DNA of 64,000 bases from Streptomyces sp. GQFP (GTDB lineage: Bacteria > Actinomycetota > Actinomycetes > Streptomycetales > Streptomycetaceae): contig NZ_CP089312.1 in the NCBI RefSeq assembly GCF_021545335.1, positions 1,054,001 to 1,118,000 of the forward strand, given 5' to 3'. The notes under the pieces were generated by a model that was not told the origin of the DNA, ran no database searches, and worked only from the letters and a program-made list of their open reading frames with translations. The number at the start of each line of letters is the position of its first letter. Position 1 is the stretch's first letter. Shown piece after piece: positions 27,857 to 36,419 of this stretch. Both the position numbers and the translations under genes were made by a program.

Positions 27857-28632
27857 TCGCCTGGGCCAGCTACCCCTACCAGGGCCAGGTCGTCCTCGTC
27901 ACGGGAGCGGGCACCGGCATCGGCCGGGCGACCGCGCGTGCGTTCCTCGAGCAGGGAGCGAGCGTGGCGGTCCTCGGCCGCCGTCCGGAGCCACTGCGAG
28001 AAGCCGTGGCCGGCTTCGACGCCGAGCGCGTGCAGGTGCTCGGCGCCGACGTGACGGACGCCGACGCGCTCGAGCACGCGGTGGCCGCGATCAGCGAACG
28101 CTTCGGCCGCCTCGACGTCGTCGTCGCCAACGCCGGCACCAGCGAGCCCAGTTTGATCGACACCTTCGACAACGCGGCCTGGGAGCGCCTGCGGTCGGTG
28201 AACCTCGACGCGGTCATCCGTCTCGCCGGCCTGACCGTGCCGCTGCTCCGCGCCACCGGCGGCAACTTCGTGGCGATCTCCTCCATCGCCGGCCTGCGTG
28301 GCGATTGGGGCCAGTTCGCCTACAACGCCACCAAGGCAGCGGTCAACGCGTTTGTGCAGAGCCTCGCCCTCGACCTCGGCGCCGACGGCGTACGGGTGAA
28401 CGCCATCGCGCCCGCCTTCACCGTGTCCCGACTGACTCAGGAGCGCCTTGACGACCCGACGTTCTCCGAGCGGCTCCTCGACCGCGTCGCACTTGACCGG
28501 GTCGCCCAGCCCGAGGACATCGCGCGTGCGGTGCTCTTCCTCGCCGGCCCCGACGCCGGATACATCACGGGGGCCGTGCTCCCCGTCGACGGAGGCACCA
28601 GCGCGTCCAGCGGTACACCTCGTCCTGTCTGA
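27853..28632 (+). CDS. Short-chain dehydrogenase/reductase
   Basis: A 259-aa classical SDR. The NAD(P) motif TGAGTGIG is near residues 17-24, with NAG at 93-95. The catalytic Ser (about 143), Tyr157 and Lys161 are in ISSIAG and FAYNATK. The C-terminal GYITGAVLPVDGG is typical. It is coupled to the preceding isomerase by an ATGA overlap and probably oxidises a polyol or reduces a keto-sugar in the same pathway. Confidence 0.9.
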   Translation: MIAWASYPYQGQVVLVTGAGTGIGRATARAFLEQGASVAVLGRRPEPLREAVAGFDAERVQVLGADVTDADALEHAVAAISERFGRLDVVVANAGTSEPSLIDTFDNAAWERLRSVNLDAVIRLAGLTVPLLRATGGNFVAISSIAGLRGDWGQFAYNATKAAVNAFVQSLALDLGADGVRVNAIAPAFTVSRLTQERLDDPTFSERLLDRVALDRVAQPEDIARAVLFLAGPDAGYITGAVLPVDGGTSASSGTPRPV

Positions 28633-28695
28633 GCGGCGCGATCGCTTCCCGGCGAAGCGCACCCACTGACCCACAAACCCCCAAGGAACGGGGAA

Positions 28696-28724
28696 CGGCT
28701 CCGGCGGCCCCCGCGCCGGAGCCG
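28696..28724 (+). terminator. Hairpin between the SDR and the second isomerase
   Basis: Perfect 11-bp arms CGGCTCCGGCG (28696-28706) and CGCCGGAGCCG (28714-28724) with a 7-base loop in the 114-bp gap, just before the next ribosome site (AGGAG). It may partly terminate or process the operon transcript and so lower expression of the last gene. Confidence 0.5.
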
Positions 28725-28746
28725 ATGAGACCAAGGAGCACTCAGT

Positions 28747-29604
28747 ATGAAGATCGCCCTCGACCCCTACATGATCCGCAACGTCCCGCTGCTCGAACTG
28801 CCCGCCGTGGTGGCCGAGTTGGGATACGAGTGGATCGAACTCTCCCCCCGCGAGGACTTCATCCCCTTCTTCCGCCACCCGCGCGTCGACGACGCCACCG
28901 TACGGAAGTTCCGCAAGGCACTGGACACGGCAGGCGTCGGCATCTCCTCGGTGCTGCCCCTCTTCCGCTGGTCCGGCCCGGACGAGGACGCCCGCCAGGC
29001 CGCCGTACGGTACTGGAAGCGCTCGATCCAGATCGCCGCCGACCTCGGCGTGGACAGCATGATCTCCGAGTTCAACGGCCGCCCCGAGGACCCGGACCGC
29101 AGCGAGGCGCAGTTCTGGAAGTCGCTCGACGAGCTGCTGCCGGTGTTCGAGCGGGAGGGCATCCACCTCGCCCTGGAACCCCACCCGGACGACTTCATCG
29201 AGAACGGCTACGACGGTGTCAACCTGATCCGCGGGATCAACCACCCCAACGTCTCGTTCCTCTACTGCGCCCCGCACACGTTCCACATCGGCAACGACGC
29301 CCCAGGGATCATCAAGTACGCCGGTGACCTTCTCACCCACGTCCACCTGGCCGACGCCCTCGACCACACCGCGTCCTCGGGCAACCGCTACATCCTCAAC
29401 CCGCCCGGCACCACGGCGCGCATCCACCAGCACCTCGACATGGGCGAGGGCGAGGTCGACTTCGACGAGCTCTTCCGCGAGCTGCACGCGAACGGCTTCG
29501 ACGGCACGCTGACCGCGTGCGTCTTCGCCTGGGAGGAACGCGCCAAGGAATCCTCGGTATTCATGCGGGAGAAGATCGCCGAGTACGTGGCCACCTGGAA
29601 GTGA
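28747..29604 (+). CDS. Sugar phosphate isomerase/epimerase (IolE/IolI-like)
   Basis: A 285-aa TIM-barrel protein of the xylose-isomerase-like superfamily, distinct from the one at 26843. Metal-site elements are IHLALEPHPDDFI, FLYCAPHTFHIG and LTHVHLADALDHT. Its size fits IolE/IolI/IolH-type enzymes that dehydrate or isomerise keto-inositols. It ends the operon that starts at 25316 and is followed by a T-rich terminator. AAGGAG precedes the ATG. Confidence 0.88.
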   Translation: MKIALDPYMIRNVPLLELPAVVAELGYEWIELSPREDFIPFFRHPRVDDATVRKFRKALDTAGVGISSVLPLFRWSGPDEDARQAAVRYWKRSIQIAADLGVDSMISEFNGRPEDPDRSEAQFWKSLDELLPVFEREGIHLALEPHPDDFIENGYDGVNLIRGINHPNVSFLYCAPHTFHIGNDAPGIIKYAGDLLTHVHLADALDHTASSGNRYILNPPGTTARIHQHLDMGEGEVDFDELFRELHANGFDGTLTACVFAWEERAKESSVFMREKIAEYVATWK

Positions 29605-29621
29605 GTCGGACCTGACAGAAC

Positions 29622-29696
29622 GGGGGGGGAGCCATCGCGGACGCACCGCAGTCCATGAAGCGGTCTGTTTCGGCCCGGTCGGCGCCCCCCTTTTTT
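29622..29696 (+). terminator. T-tailed terminator
   Basis: A G-run plus AGCC (29622-29633) can pair with GGCGCCCCCC (29681-29690), directly followed by six T (29691-29696). The loop is long (about 47 bases), so pairing is less certain than for the other hairpins. Confidence 0.55.
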
Positions 29697-29773
29697 GGCG
29701 CGAACGGAGGCCGCGTCGACGATCGCCGAGGTCCAGTCCAGCTCGCCCGAGCATCAAGTCCCGTGAGACACCT

Positions 29774-30370
29774 CTAAGCCTTGATCGGTGCGGCCGACCT
29801 TGCGGCCGACCTGGCGGCCTGCTCGATCTTCGCGCAGTAGGCCGCACGGGCTTCCTCGTCGATCTGCTGCTCGTGTTCGGGGCGCAACCCGGTCCGGCCG
29901 TCGAGGCCCTCGCGCAGGATGTCGGCGTGCCCGGTATGCCGGATGGACTCGCCGAGGACATGGACCATGACGGCGAACAGGTTCGTGTTGGGAGAAGGCT
30001 CCGGCCACCACGGCACGTGGCCGGGGGCGTCGAGGGGAAGCTCGCTGATCGTCGCGTCCGAGTGTTCCCACGTGCGCCGATAGAACCCGATGATCTGATC
30101 GCGGGTCTCGTCCTCGGCCGCCCACAGATCACTGCCGTCGTAGTCCTGCCACCGGGACAGCGGTTCCGGGGAAGGGCGGTCGAAGACCTCGCCGAAGTAC
30201 CTGGCCTCGACGGCGGCCACGTGTTTGACCAGGCCGAGGAGGTTGGTCCCGGTCGCTGTCAAAGGTCGGCGGGCGTCGTATTCGGACAAGCCGTCGAGTT
30301 TCCAGAGCAGCGCCTCGCGGTCCCGCCGCAGTCTCCCGTGCAGGTTGTCCTTCGCGAATCCATCGATCAT
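29774..30370 (-). CDS. DinB/DUF664 family protein
   Basis: A 198-aa protein of the DinB-like four-helix-bundle family (mycothiol-maleylpyruvate-isomerase-like fold). It has LLGLVKHVAAVEARYFGEVF and VMVHVLGESIRHTGHADILREGLDG, which supply the histidines of the usual metal site. The C-terminus is Ala/Arg-rich. The start at MIDGFAKDNLHGRL is preferred because family members begin there; another ATG lies 18 bases upstream. The gene stands alone between two terminators. Family role: probably a metal-dependent thiol transferase or a stress protein; the exact function is unknown. Confidence 0.85.
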   Translation of the reverse strand: MIDGFAKDNLHGRLRRDREALLWKLDGLSEYDARRPLTATGTNLLGLVKHVAAVEARYFGEVFDRPSPEPLSRWQDYDGSDLWAAEDETRDQIIGFYRRTWEHSDATISELPLDAPGHVPWWPEPSPNTNLFAVMVHVLGESIRHTGHADILREGLDGRTGLRPEHEQQIDEEARAAYCAKIEQAARSAARSAAPIKA

Positions 30371-30655
30371 GCGGCATGAGCCTGCCATGAGCAGCTCACG
30401 GTCTCAAGATCCCGTACGTGAGCCCCCTCCGCACCGCCTGCTTCACCGACGGTTCGGCCTTCTTGGCGGACGTCCGCCGCACCCGGTCCTCGGTGGCGTC
30501 CCTTCCGCGGAATTCGCGGGCGCCTTCCACGATGGATCGGGGCCGAAGCCGAGTCGGTCATGGCGTCGTTCCCCGCGACATCGCCTTCGATGTACGCACC
30601 CCGAGGCGCGCAGCACCGCAGGGTGATCCATTACTCGTGCTGTCCAGAGCGGACC
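30371..30655. other. 285-bp spacer, no gene seen
   Basis: The space upstream of the DinB-like gene and downstream of the maleylacetate reductase stop. Short open frames occur on both strands, but none has a domain, a convincing ribosome site or conserved sequence that I recognise. It presumably holds the DinB promoter and the 3' end of the hydroxyquinol operon transcript. Confidence 0.4.
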
Positions 30656-31735
30656 CTAGCGCGACCCGGGCGCCGCGCCCCCGTACGCCGCCCGCAGCAC
30701 CCCGAGCACGCCCTCAGCCGTGACCTCGCGCGGGTTGGCGTACGGCTGCCCGGTGACCTGGTCCGCCGCCACCGTCAAGTCGGCCTCGATGAGGCCGAGT
30801 TCGGCGAGGGAGCGCGGGGCGCCGAGGCGTCCGGCCAGTTCCCACAGGGCGGTTGGGGCATCAGCCGTGCCACCCAGGGCACGGGCGACGGCGTCGGCCG
30901 CGTCCGGTGCGGCGGGCGCGTTGTAGGCCAACGCGTAGGGCAGGACGACCGTGTGGGTCTCTGCGTGCGGCAGGCCGAAGGTGCCGCCGAGGACATGGCA
31001 CAGCTTGTGATGCAGGCCCATGGTGGTGGCGCCGAGGCAGGAGCCGCACAGCCACGCCCCGTACAGGGCCCGGCCGCGCGCGTCGAGGGACGCGGGGTCG
31101 GCGGCCACGTCCGGGAGCGCCTCGGCCATCGCCCGTACGCCCTCCCGTGCCATCAGGGAGACGATCGGTGAGGTGTCGGGGGCGTACAGGGCCTCGACGG
31201 CGTGCGCGATCGCGTTGATTCCGCTGGTGACGGAGAGCGGGACGGGCAGGGAGAGGGTCAGTTCGGGGTCGTACACCACACTGCGCGGGAGGACGGCCCG
31301 GTCGCGGCCGGTGCGTTTCACGCCGCCCTCGGTCAGACCCCAGACGGGGGTCATCTCCGAGCCTGCGTAGGTGGAGGGCACGGCGATCAGCGGCAGCCCG
31401 GTGCGTAGCGCGATCGCCTTCCCGAGCCCGATCGCGGAGCCGCCGCCGACAGCCACACACCCGTCGGCGCCCGCCGCGAGCGCCACCTCGACGGCCCGGT
31501 CGGCGACTTCGACGGGTACGTGCATCCGCGCCTCGTCGTGCAGACCGGCCAGGGCCGGTCCGAGCGAGTCGGCGACGGCCTGTGCGGTGTCCTTGCCGCG
31601 TGCCCCGCACACCACCAACAGCCGCCGCAGACCGAGCCGTTCGGCCTCCCCGGCCGTCGCGGTCACGGCGGCCCCGGCCCGCAGCACGACCCGCATCGGC
31701 TGGGCCTCGTACACGAAGTCCGGTCCACCGATCAC
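30656..31735 (-). CDS. Maleylacetate reductase
   Basis: A 359-aa iron-type alcohol dehydrogenase family protein that reduces maleylacetate to 3-oxoadipate. The dinucleotide site is VAVGGGSAIGLGKAIAL. Metal-ligand histidines are in SGINAIAHAVEALYA and in LHHKLCHVLGGTFGLPHAETH, the latter being diagnostic for maleylacetate reductases. The ATG overlaps the end of the dioxygenase gene by 4 bases. It is the last step of the operon before the 3-oxoadipate pathway, which is not encoded here. Confidence 0.93.
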   Translation of the reverse strand: MIGGPDFVYEAQPMRVVLRAGAAVTATAGEAERLGLRRLLVVCGARGKDTAQAVADSLGPALAGLHDEARMHVPVEVADRAVEVALAAGADGCVAVGGGSAIGLGKAIALRTGLPLIAVPSTYAGSEMTPVWGLTEGGVKRTGRDRAVLPRSVVYDPELTLSLPVPLSVTSGINAIAHAVEALYAPDTSPIVSLMAREGVRAMAEALPDVAADPASLDARGRALYGAWLCGSCLGATTMGLHHKLCHVLGGTFGLPHAETHTVVLPYALAYNAPAAPDAADAVARALGGTADAPTALWELAGRLGAPRSLAELGLIEADLTVAADQVTGQPYANPREVTAEGVLGVLRAAYGGAAPGSR

Positions 31736-32631
31736 GAGTTCTTCTCCGACTTCTCGAGTACGAGGTCGAAGCGTGCGTGGCGGAACGGGTTCGTTACGCC
31801 GAACTCCCCTGCCAGGGACGGGTCGTCGGTCTCGGTGAAGTCCTGGACGAGGCTCTCCTTGACCGCGAACACTGCGTCCGAGTCGAGGTAGTCGCTGCCC
31901 GCAACGAAGATGTGGGTGGTGACGGGCTCGTGGCCGTCGGCCGTGGCGATGAAGTGGATGTGGGCGGGGCGGTAGGGATGGCGGCCGGTGGCGTGGAGGA
32001 GTTCGCCGACCGGGCCGTCCGTCGGGATCGGGTACGGGCTCGGCACGCAGGTGCGGAACCAGAAGCGGCCCTCCGCGTCCGCGGTGAAGAGTCCGCGGCC
32101 GTTGCCCGGTGGCTGTACGTCCGGCTGCTGGACGTCGTAGTAGCCCTCGGCGTCGGCCTGCCAGACGTCAAGTACCGCTCCGGGCAACGGAGTTCCGTCC
32201 CGGTCGAGGACCCGCCCGCTGACCACGCACGGCTCGCCGGTGCCCACCAGGTCGATGTCGGCGCCGAGTTCGCGTACCGGCGACTCGGTCATGTGGAAGG
32301 GGCCGAGGACGGTCGACTCGGTGGCACCAGGGTCGCCGTGGCCGTTGATGGACTCCACCAGCATCGAGACGCCGAGGACGTCCGACAGGAGGATGAACTC
32401 CTGCCGGGTGTCGGTGCAGGACTGTCCGGTGGCCGTCAGGAAGCCGATGGCCCGCTCCCACTCCGCCATCGTCGGTTCGGTCTCCCGTACGAAGGCGTGC
32501 AGATGGCGGGTGAGGGCGGTGAGCAGGTCGCGCAGACGTGGGTCGGCGGTCCCGCTCATGCTGTCGACGACTGCTTCGGTGACGGCCGTGGTGAATCCGG
32601 CGCCTTCACCCGTGTCGGTCTCCGTGGTCAT
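31732..32631 (-). CDS. Hydroxyquinol (catechol-type) 1,2-dioxygenase
   Basis: A 299-aa intradiol ring-cleavage dioxygenase. The Fe(III) ligands can be placed at Tyr164 (AEGYYDVQ), Tyr200 (PSPYPIP), His224 and His226 (PAHIHF). An N-terminal helical dimerisation domain precedes the catalytic beta-sandwich. Placement between an FAD hydroxylase and maleylacetate reductase indicates hydroxyquinol as substrate, giving maleylacetate. Its last 4 bases overlap the reductase ATG. Confidence 0.92.
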   Translation of the reverse strand: MTTETDTGEGAGFTTAVTEAVVDSMSGTADPRLRDLLTALTRHLHAFVRETEPTMAEWERAIGFLTATGQSCTDTRQEFILLSDVLGVSMLVESINGHGDPGATESTVLGPFHMTESPVRELGADIDLVGTGEPCVVSGRVLDRDGTPLPGAVLDVWQADAEGYYDVQQPDVQPPGNGRGLFTADAEGRFWFRTCVPSPYPIPTDGPVGELLHATGRHPYRPAHIHFIATADGHEPVTTHIFVAGSDYLDSDAVFAVKESLVQDFTETDDPSLAGEFGVTNPFRHARFDLVLEKSEKNS

Positions 32632-32663
32632 TCCGTGCTCCTCGTCCCGTGCGTCCCGTCCCG

Positions 32664-34403
32664 TCAGGCATGTCCGAGGATCTGCCGCAGCGCGTCCGTC
32701 AGCAACTGTTCGGCGTTCTCGGCCGCTTCGGCGTGTCGGAAGGCGACGAACCCGTCCGGGCGTACGAGGAGCACGCCCGCGTCGGACACCTCGCTCAGGC
32801 CGGCCCAGTCGCCGTACGGGTCCTCGTACTCCTGGCCGGGGCCGACGACGACCGTGGCGATGTCGAGGGGCTGGGCCTTCGCCGCGCGTACCCAGGCGTC
32901 GCCGCCGATGCCGGTGAGGAGGGTGAAGCGGCCCCGGCCCACGGTGTCGAGGGTGGACAGGGTGCGGGTGCCGGAGGTGAGCCAGGCGTGCGGGATCCTG
33001 GCGCCGGGGCGGGTGGAGGGCTGGTGGTGCAGCTCGGGGTCGCGGGCGAAGCCGGGGTCGGGGGTGCCGTCGGGGACGATCGCGGCGGACTCGTAGCGCT
33101 GGTTGAGGTCGACTCCGTGGGCGTTGAACTCGTACACCTTGGCGGCGATCGCCTCGCGCAGCCGGGCGCGCTGTTTCGCGGCGGCCTCGGTGGTGTCCTT
33201 GCGGGCGGCGATGTTGGCCCACAGTTCCTCGGGGGTCTGCGGGGAGAGCCCGTCGAGTGCCTCGAAGATGGGGGCGGTCTCGGCGATGGACTTGTTGGCG
33301 CGGGTGACGATCTGTTTGCCGACGGGGGCGCGTTCGGCGGTGTAGGTGTCGAGCAGTGCGGGGGTGGCGACCCCGGCGAGGACCAGTTTCAGCTTCCAGG
33401 CCAGGTTGTAGGCGTCCTGGATGGAGGTGTTCGAGCCGAGGCCGTTGGACGGCGGGTGCCGGTGGACGGCGTCGCCGGCACAGAACACGCGCCCGTTGGC
33501 GTAGGTCTCGGCGTACATCTCGTTGACCGTCCAGGCCGAGGACGACTTGATGGTCACGGGGATGTCGTCGTCGCCGACGAGCCTGCGCACGATCGACTCG
33601 GCGTACTCGGTGGTGAGGTCGGGGGCACCGGCGGTGACGTCGTACCCCCAGACGATCATCCACTCGTTCCAGGGGCGGACGTTGCGGACGAGGCCCGCGC
33701 CGATACCGCCGACGGTGGCGCCGGGGGCGAGGACCCAGTAGAGGGTGGAGGGACGGTGGGCCGTGTACGCGCCGAGGTCCGCGTCGAAGACGATGTTGAT
33801 GCTGCCCGCGACGCCCATCTGGCCGCCCATGGGCAGTCCGGCGTCCTCGGCGACCTTGGAACGGCCGCCGTCGGCGCCGATCAGATAGCGGGCGCGGATC
33901 TCGTACGTGTCGCCGCGCAACCGGTCGCGGACGGTCGCCGTGACACCGCCCGCGTCCTGAGTGTGCGTCAGATACTCGGTCTGGAACCGGAGTTGGGTGC
34001 CGCGCGCGACGGCCGCGTCGACGAGGACCGGCTCCATCAGATGCTGCGGCATGTCGCACATGCGGGTGGGGCTGGCCAGTTCGTGCGCGGCCTGGACGAG
34101 CGGGTCGTTGCCCCAGGAGCGGACCCGGCCCAACTCCTCGCCGGCCAGGCTGGTGCAGAAGGTCGTGTTGCCCATGAGGTGCTGGGGCGTGGCCTTGGCG
34201 ACCACGTCCTCCTCTACACCGAGGTCGCGCAGGACCTCCATGGTGCGCTGGTTGGTGATGTGCGCGCGGGGTGTGTCGGCGAGGCTCGCGTACCGGGTGA
34301 CGACGATGTTGGGCACGCCGTAGGTGCTCAGCGCGAGCGCGGCCGACGCCCCGGCCGGGCCGCTGCCCACGATCAGTACGTCGGTGTCGACAACGGTGTG
34401 CAC
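32664..34403 (-). CDS. FAD-dependent phenol/resorcinol hydroxylase
   Basis: A 579-aa class A flavin monooxygenase of the phenol 2-monooxygenase/TfdB group. FAD motifs: VLIVGSGPAGASAALAL near the N-terminus, the middle DG motif LIGADGGRSKV, and the GD motif FCAGDAVHRHPPSNGLGSNT. A C-terminal thioredoxin-like domain (TLLTGIGGDAWVRAA) follows. It most likely hydroxylates resorcinol or a similar phenol to hydroxyquinol, feeding the next gene. The GTG at 34403 is preferred because GGAG lies 8 bases upstream; the upstream extension overlaps the promoter palindrome. It is the first gene of the operon. Confidence 0.9.
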   Translation of the reverse strand: MHTVVDTDVLIVGSGPAGASAALALSTYGVPNIVVTRYASLADTPRAHITNQRTMEVLRDLGVEEDVVAKATPQHLMGNTTFCTSLAGEELGRVRSWGNDPLVQAAHELASPTRMCDMPQHLMEPVLVDAAVARGTQLRFQTEYLTHTQDAGGVTATVRDRLRGDTYEIRARYLIGADGGRSKVAEDAGLPMGGQMGVAGSINIVFDADLGAYTAHRPSTLYWVLAPGATVGGIGAGLVRNVRPWNEWMIVWGYDVTAGAPDLTTEYAESIVRRLVGDDDIPVTIKSSSAWTVNEMYAETYANGRVFCAGDAVHRHPPSNGLGSNTSIQDAYNLAWKLKLVLAGVATPALLDTYTAERAPVGKQIVTRANKSIAETAPIFEALDGLSPQTPEELWANIAARKDTTEAAAKQRARLREAIAAKVYEFNAHGVDLNQRYESAAIVPDGTPDPGFARDPELHHQPSTRPGARIPHAWLTSGTRTLSTLDTVGRGRFTLLTGIGGDAWVRAAKAQPLDIATVVVGPGQEYEDPYGDWAGLSEVSDAGVLLVRPDGFVAFRHAEAAENAEQLLTDALRQILGHA

Positions 34404-34468
34404 GGGAGACGCTCCAGATTCCGGACGGACGGCCATCCGTGATGGTGGAGCGGAACGGCGGTTTCCGG

Positions 34469-34487
34469 GTGTCTCAATACGAGACAC
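34469..34487. promoter_or_regulatory. Inverted repeat in the divergent hydroxyquinol promoter region
   Basis: GTGTCTC (34469-34475) and GAGACAC (34481-34487) flank AATAC, between the hydroxylase operon and its divergent regulator. AcoR/MimR-type regulators bind sites with ACAC/GTGT ends, so this is the probable binding site of the protein encoded at 34550. Confidence 0.6.
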
Positions 34488-34549
34488 TCCACACTCCTCA
34501 GCACCTCTCCGACGGTCTCCGGACCCGGCCCGATACCGTGAGTGGTGTC

Positions 34550-36310
34550 ATGACCACAGCCGAAGAAACAGCCGACGACACAGCCCAGGGCTCCCCCGCC
34601 CTCCTCCTGCTCAGTCAGGCACGTCAGCGGTTCCTGACCGGGCGTCCGCTGCCCGACGACGTCCCCGACGAGACCGTCGCCGCCTGGCGCCGCGCCCGCT
34701 TCCTCGGCGTACGGCACGATGTGCGCGAGCCCGCCTCCGTCGACGGTCTGGTGGTCGGGTCGGCGTTGCTGGCGGCGTCCGGGCCGGTCCTCGAACGGCT
34801 CGCCCCGGCGCTCGGCACCGGCCGGTCGGCGCTGCTGCTGACCGACGAGCGGCTGCGGGTGCTGTGGTCGGCGGGCAGCGCGCCCGGCGGGGAGTTGCGC
34901 CGCGATCTGGCCGAGCGGGAGGTCGGGCACAACAGCGCGGCGCTCGCCCTGCGCACCCGGCAGCGGGCCGAGGTGCACGGCCCCGAGCACTTCCTCGACG
35001 TGTGGCAGAACGTGTCGGCGGTCAGCGTCCCGGTGTTCGCCCCGGAGTCCGGCCGCCCCCTCGGCACGATCACGGTCGCCTCCGGTCTGTGCGCCGACGC
35101 CGGTCCGCACCCCGGGGCCGCCCTCGCGGAGGCGGCAGCGGCGGCGGTCGAGGCGGAGCTGCTGGCGCGCTCCCGCTCGGCGGAACGGACACTCCTCGAC
35201 GCCTACACCCGCGCGACAGGCGGACCGTCGGGCGTTCAGGAGCGGGCGGTGGTGGCCCTGGACGGACGCAACCGGCTGGTCAGCGAGGCGGCGGTACGGC
35301 TGGTGTCGCCGCAGGTGCTGGAGTCGCTGGAGCGGGGCGCGCGGACGCTGCTGCGATCGGCGGCGCCTGTCGAGTCGTACGACATCGCGCTGCCCGAAGG
35401 GGCGGGCTGCACCGCCGAGTTCCGTCCGGTGCGGGAGCAGGGCGGTGGCCGGGTGCTCGGGATCGTCGCCGTGCTGGAGCCGGTCACCGAGGGTGCGGTC
35501 GTACGGGCGTTGCCGCGTCCGGCGGCCGGTCGGCTGGCCGGGAGTTCGGTGCCGTGGCGCCACGCGGTGGGCCGGGCAAGGGAGTTGGCGCACGGCAGCG
35601 AACCGCTCCTGCTGACCGGGGAGCGCGGCTCCGGCAAGACCGCGCTGGCCCGCGAACTGCTCGGCGGCACCGAACCGTTGGTCCTCGATGCCGCCGAGGC
35701 GCCGGAACTGGGCCTGGGGGACGGCAGGTTGACGGGCGACCGCCCACTTCTCCTCCGGCACGCCGAGCGGCTCGCCCAGTCGGACGTCGCCGCGCTGAAC
35801 GGCTTCCTCGACGAGCATCCGGACGTCCACCTCCTGGCGACGTACACACCGGGCACTCCCCCGGGCCCCTGTCTCCAACGGCTCCTGGACACCCTGGCCG
35901 CCCGCTCGGTCACCCTGCCCGCGCTGCGCGAACGCCCGGAGGACATCCGGGAGTTGCTCCCGACGCTGGCTCCCAGGCCGGTCGACGGCACACCGCCGCT
36001 GACCTGGACACTGGACGCGCTGCGGGCGCTGGAGCGGTACCCGTGGCCCGGGAACCTGACCGAACTGGCCTACCTGGTACGGACGTTGGCGGAGAACCGG
36101 CGGGCGTCGGGACCGGTCCGACGGGCCGAACTCCCCGACCCGGTAAGGGAAGGGCCCGCCGCGCGCCCGCTCAGCCCGATGGAGCACGCCGAGCGCACCG
36201 CGATCCTGGAGGCACTGCGCCGCAACGGCGGCAACAAGGCCCGTACGGCGACGGCCCTGGGTATCGCCCGCGCGACGCTCTACCGGAAGCTGCGGGAGTA
36301 CCAGGCCTGA
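34550..36310 (+). CDS. AcoR/NtrC-like regulator with GAF, degenerate AAA and Fis domains
   Basis: A 586-aa activator-like protein. The N-terminal part (about 60-210) looks like a GAF sensor (SALLLTDERLRVLW, VSVPVFAPESGRPLGTITVASG). A P-loop TGERGSGKT lies at 356-364, and a Fis-type helix-turn-helix ends the protein (RRNGGNKARTATALGIARATLY). The AAA region is short, about 180 residues. I cannot find the GAFTGA loop that touches sigma-54, as expected in a group that lacks sigma-54. It is divergent from the hydroxyquinol operon and probably senses its phenolic substrate. A GTG 12 bases upstream is an alternative start. Confidence 0.85.
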   Translation: MTTAEETADDTAQGSPALLLLSQARQRFLTGRPLPDDVPDETVAAWRRARFLGVRHDVREPASVDGLVVGSALLAASGPVLERLAPALGTGRSALLLTDERLRVLWSAGSAPGGELRRDLAEREVGHNSAALALRTRQRAEVHGPEHFLDVWQNVSAVSVPVFAPESGRPLGTITVASGLCADAGPHPGAALAEAAAAAVEAELLARSRSAERTLLDAYTRATGGPSGVQERAVVALDGRNRLVSEAAVRLVSPQVLESLERGARTLLRSAAPVESYDIALPEGAGCTAEFRPVREQGGGRVLGIVAVLEPVTEGAVVRALPRPAAGRLAGSSVPWRHAVGRARELAHGSEPLLLTGERGSGKTALARELLGGTEPLVLDAAEAPELGLGDGRLTGDRPLLLRHAERLAQSDVAALNGFLDEHPDVHLLATYTPGTPPGPCLQRLLDTLAARSVTLPALRERPEDIRELLPTLAPRPVDGTPPLTWTLDALRALERYPWPGNLTELAYLVRTLAENRRASGPVRRAELPDPVREGPAARPLSPMEHAERTAILEALRRNGGNKARTATALGIARATLYRKLREYQA

Positions 36311-36419
36311 GGCGGCCTCATGGACCTGGAGCCCGCCGTTCGGATCAGAGTCCGTGGACGCGAGGCGCCGGTGGCTCAGTCGCTCCGAGGCAGGCGCGCA
36401 TCGCCCCGATCACCGGTGC

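Noticed and set aside
30371..30655. Short open frames between the DinB-like gene and maleylacetate reductase
   Set aside because: No ribosome site, domain or similarity that I can recognise.
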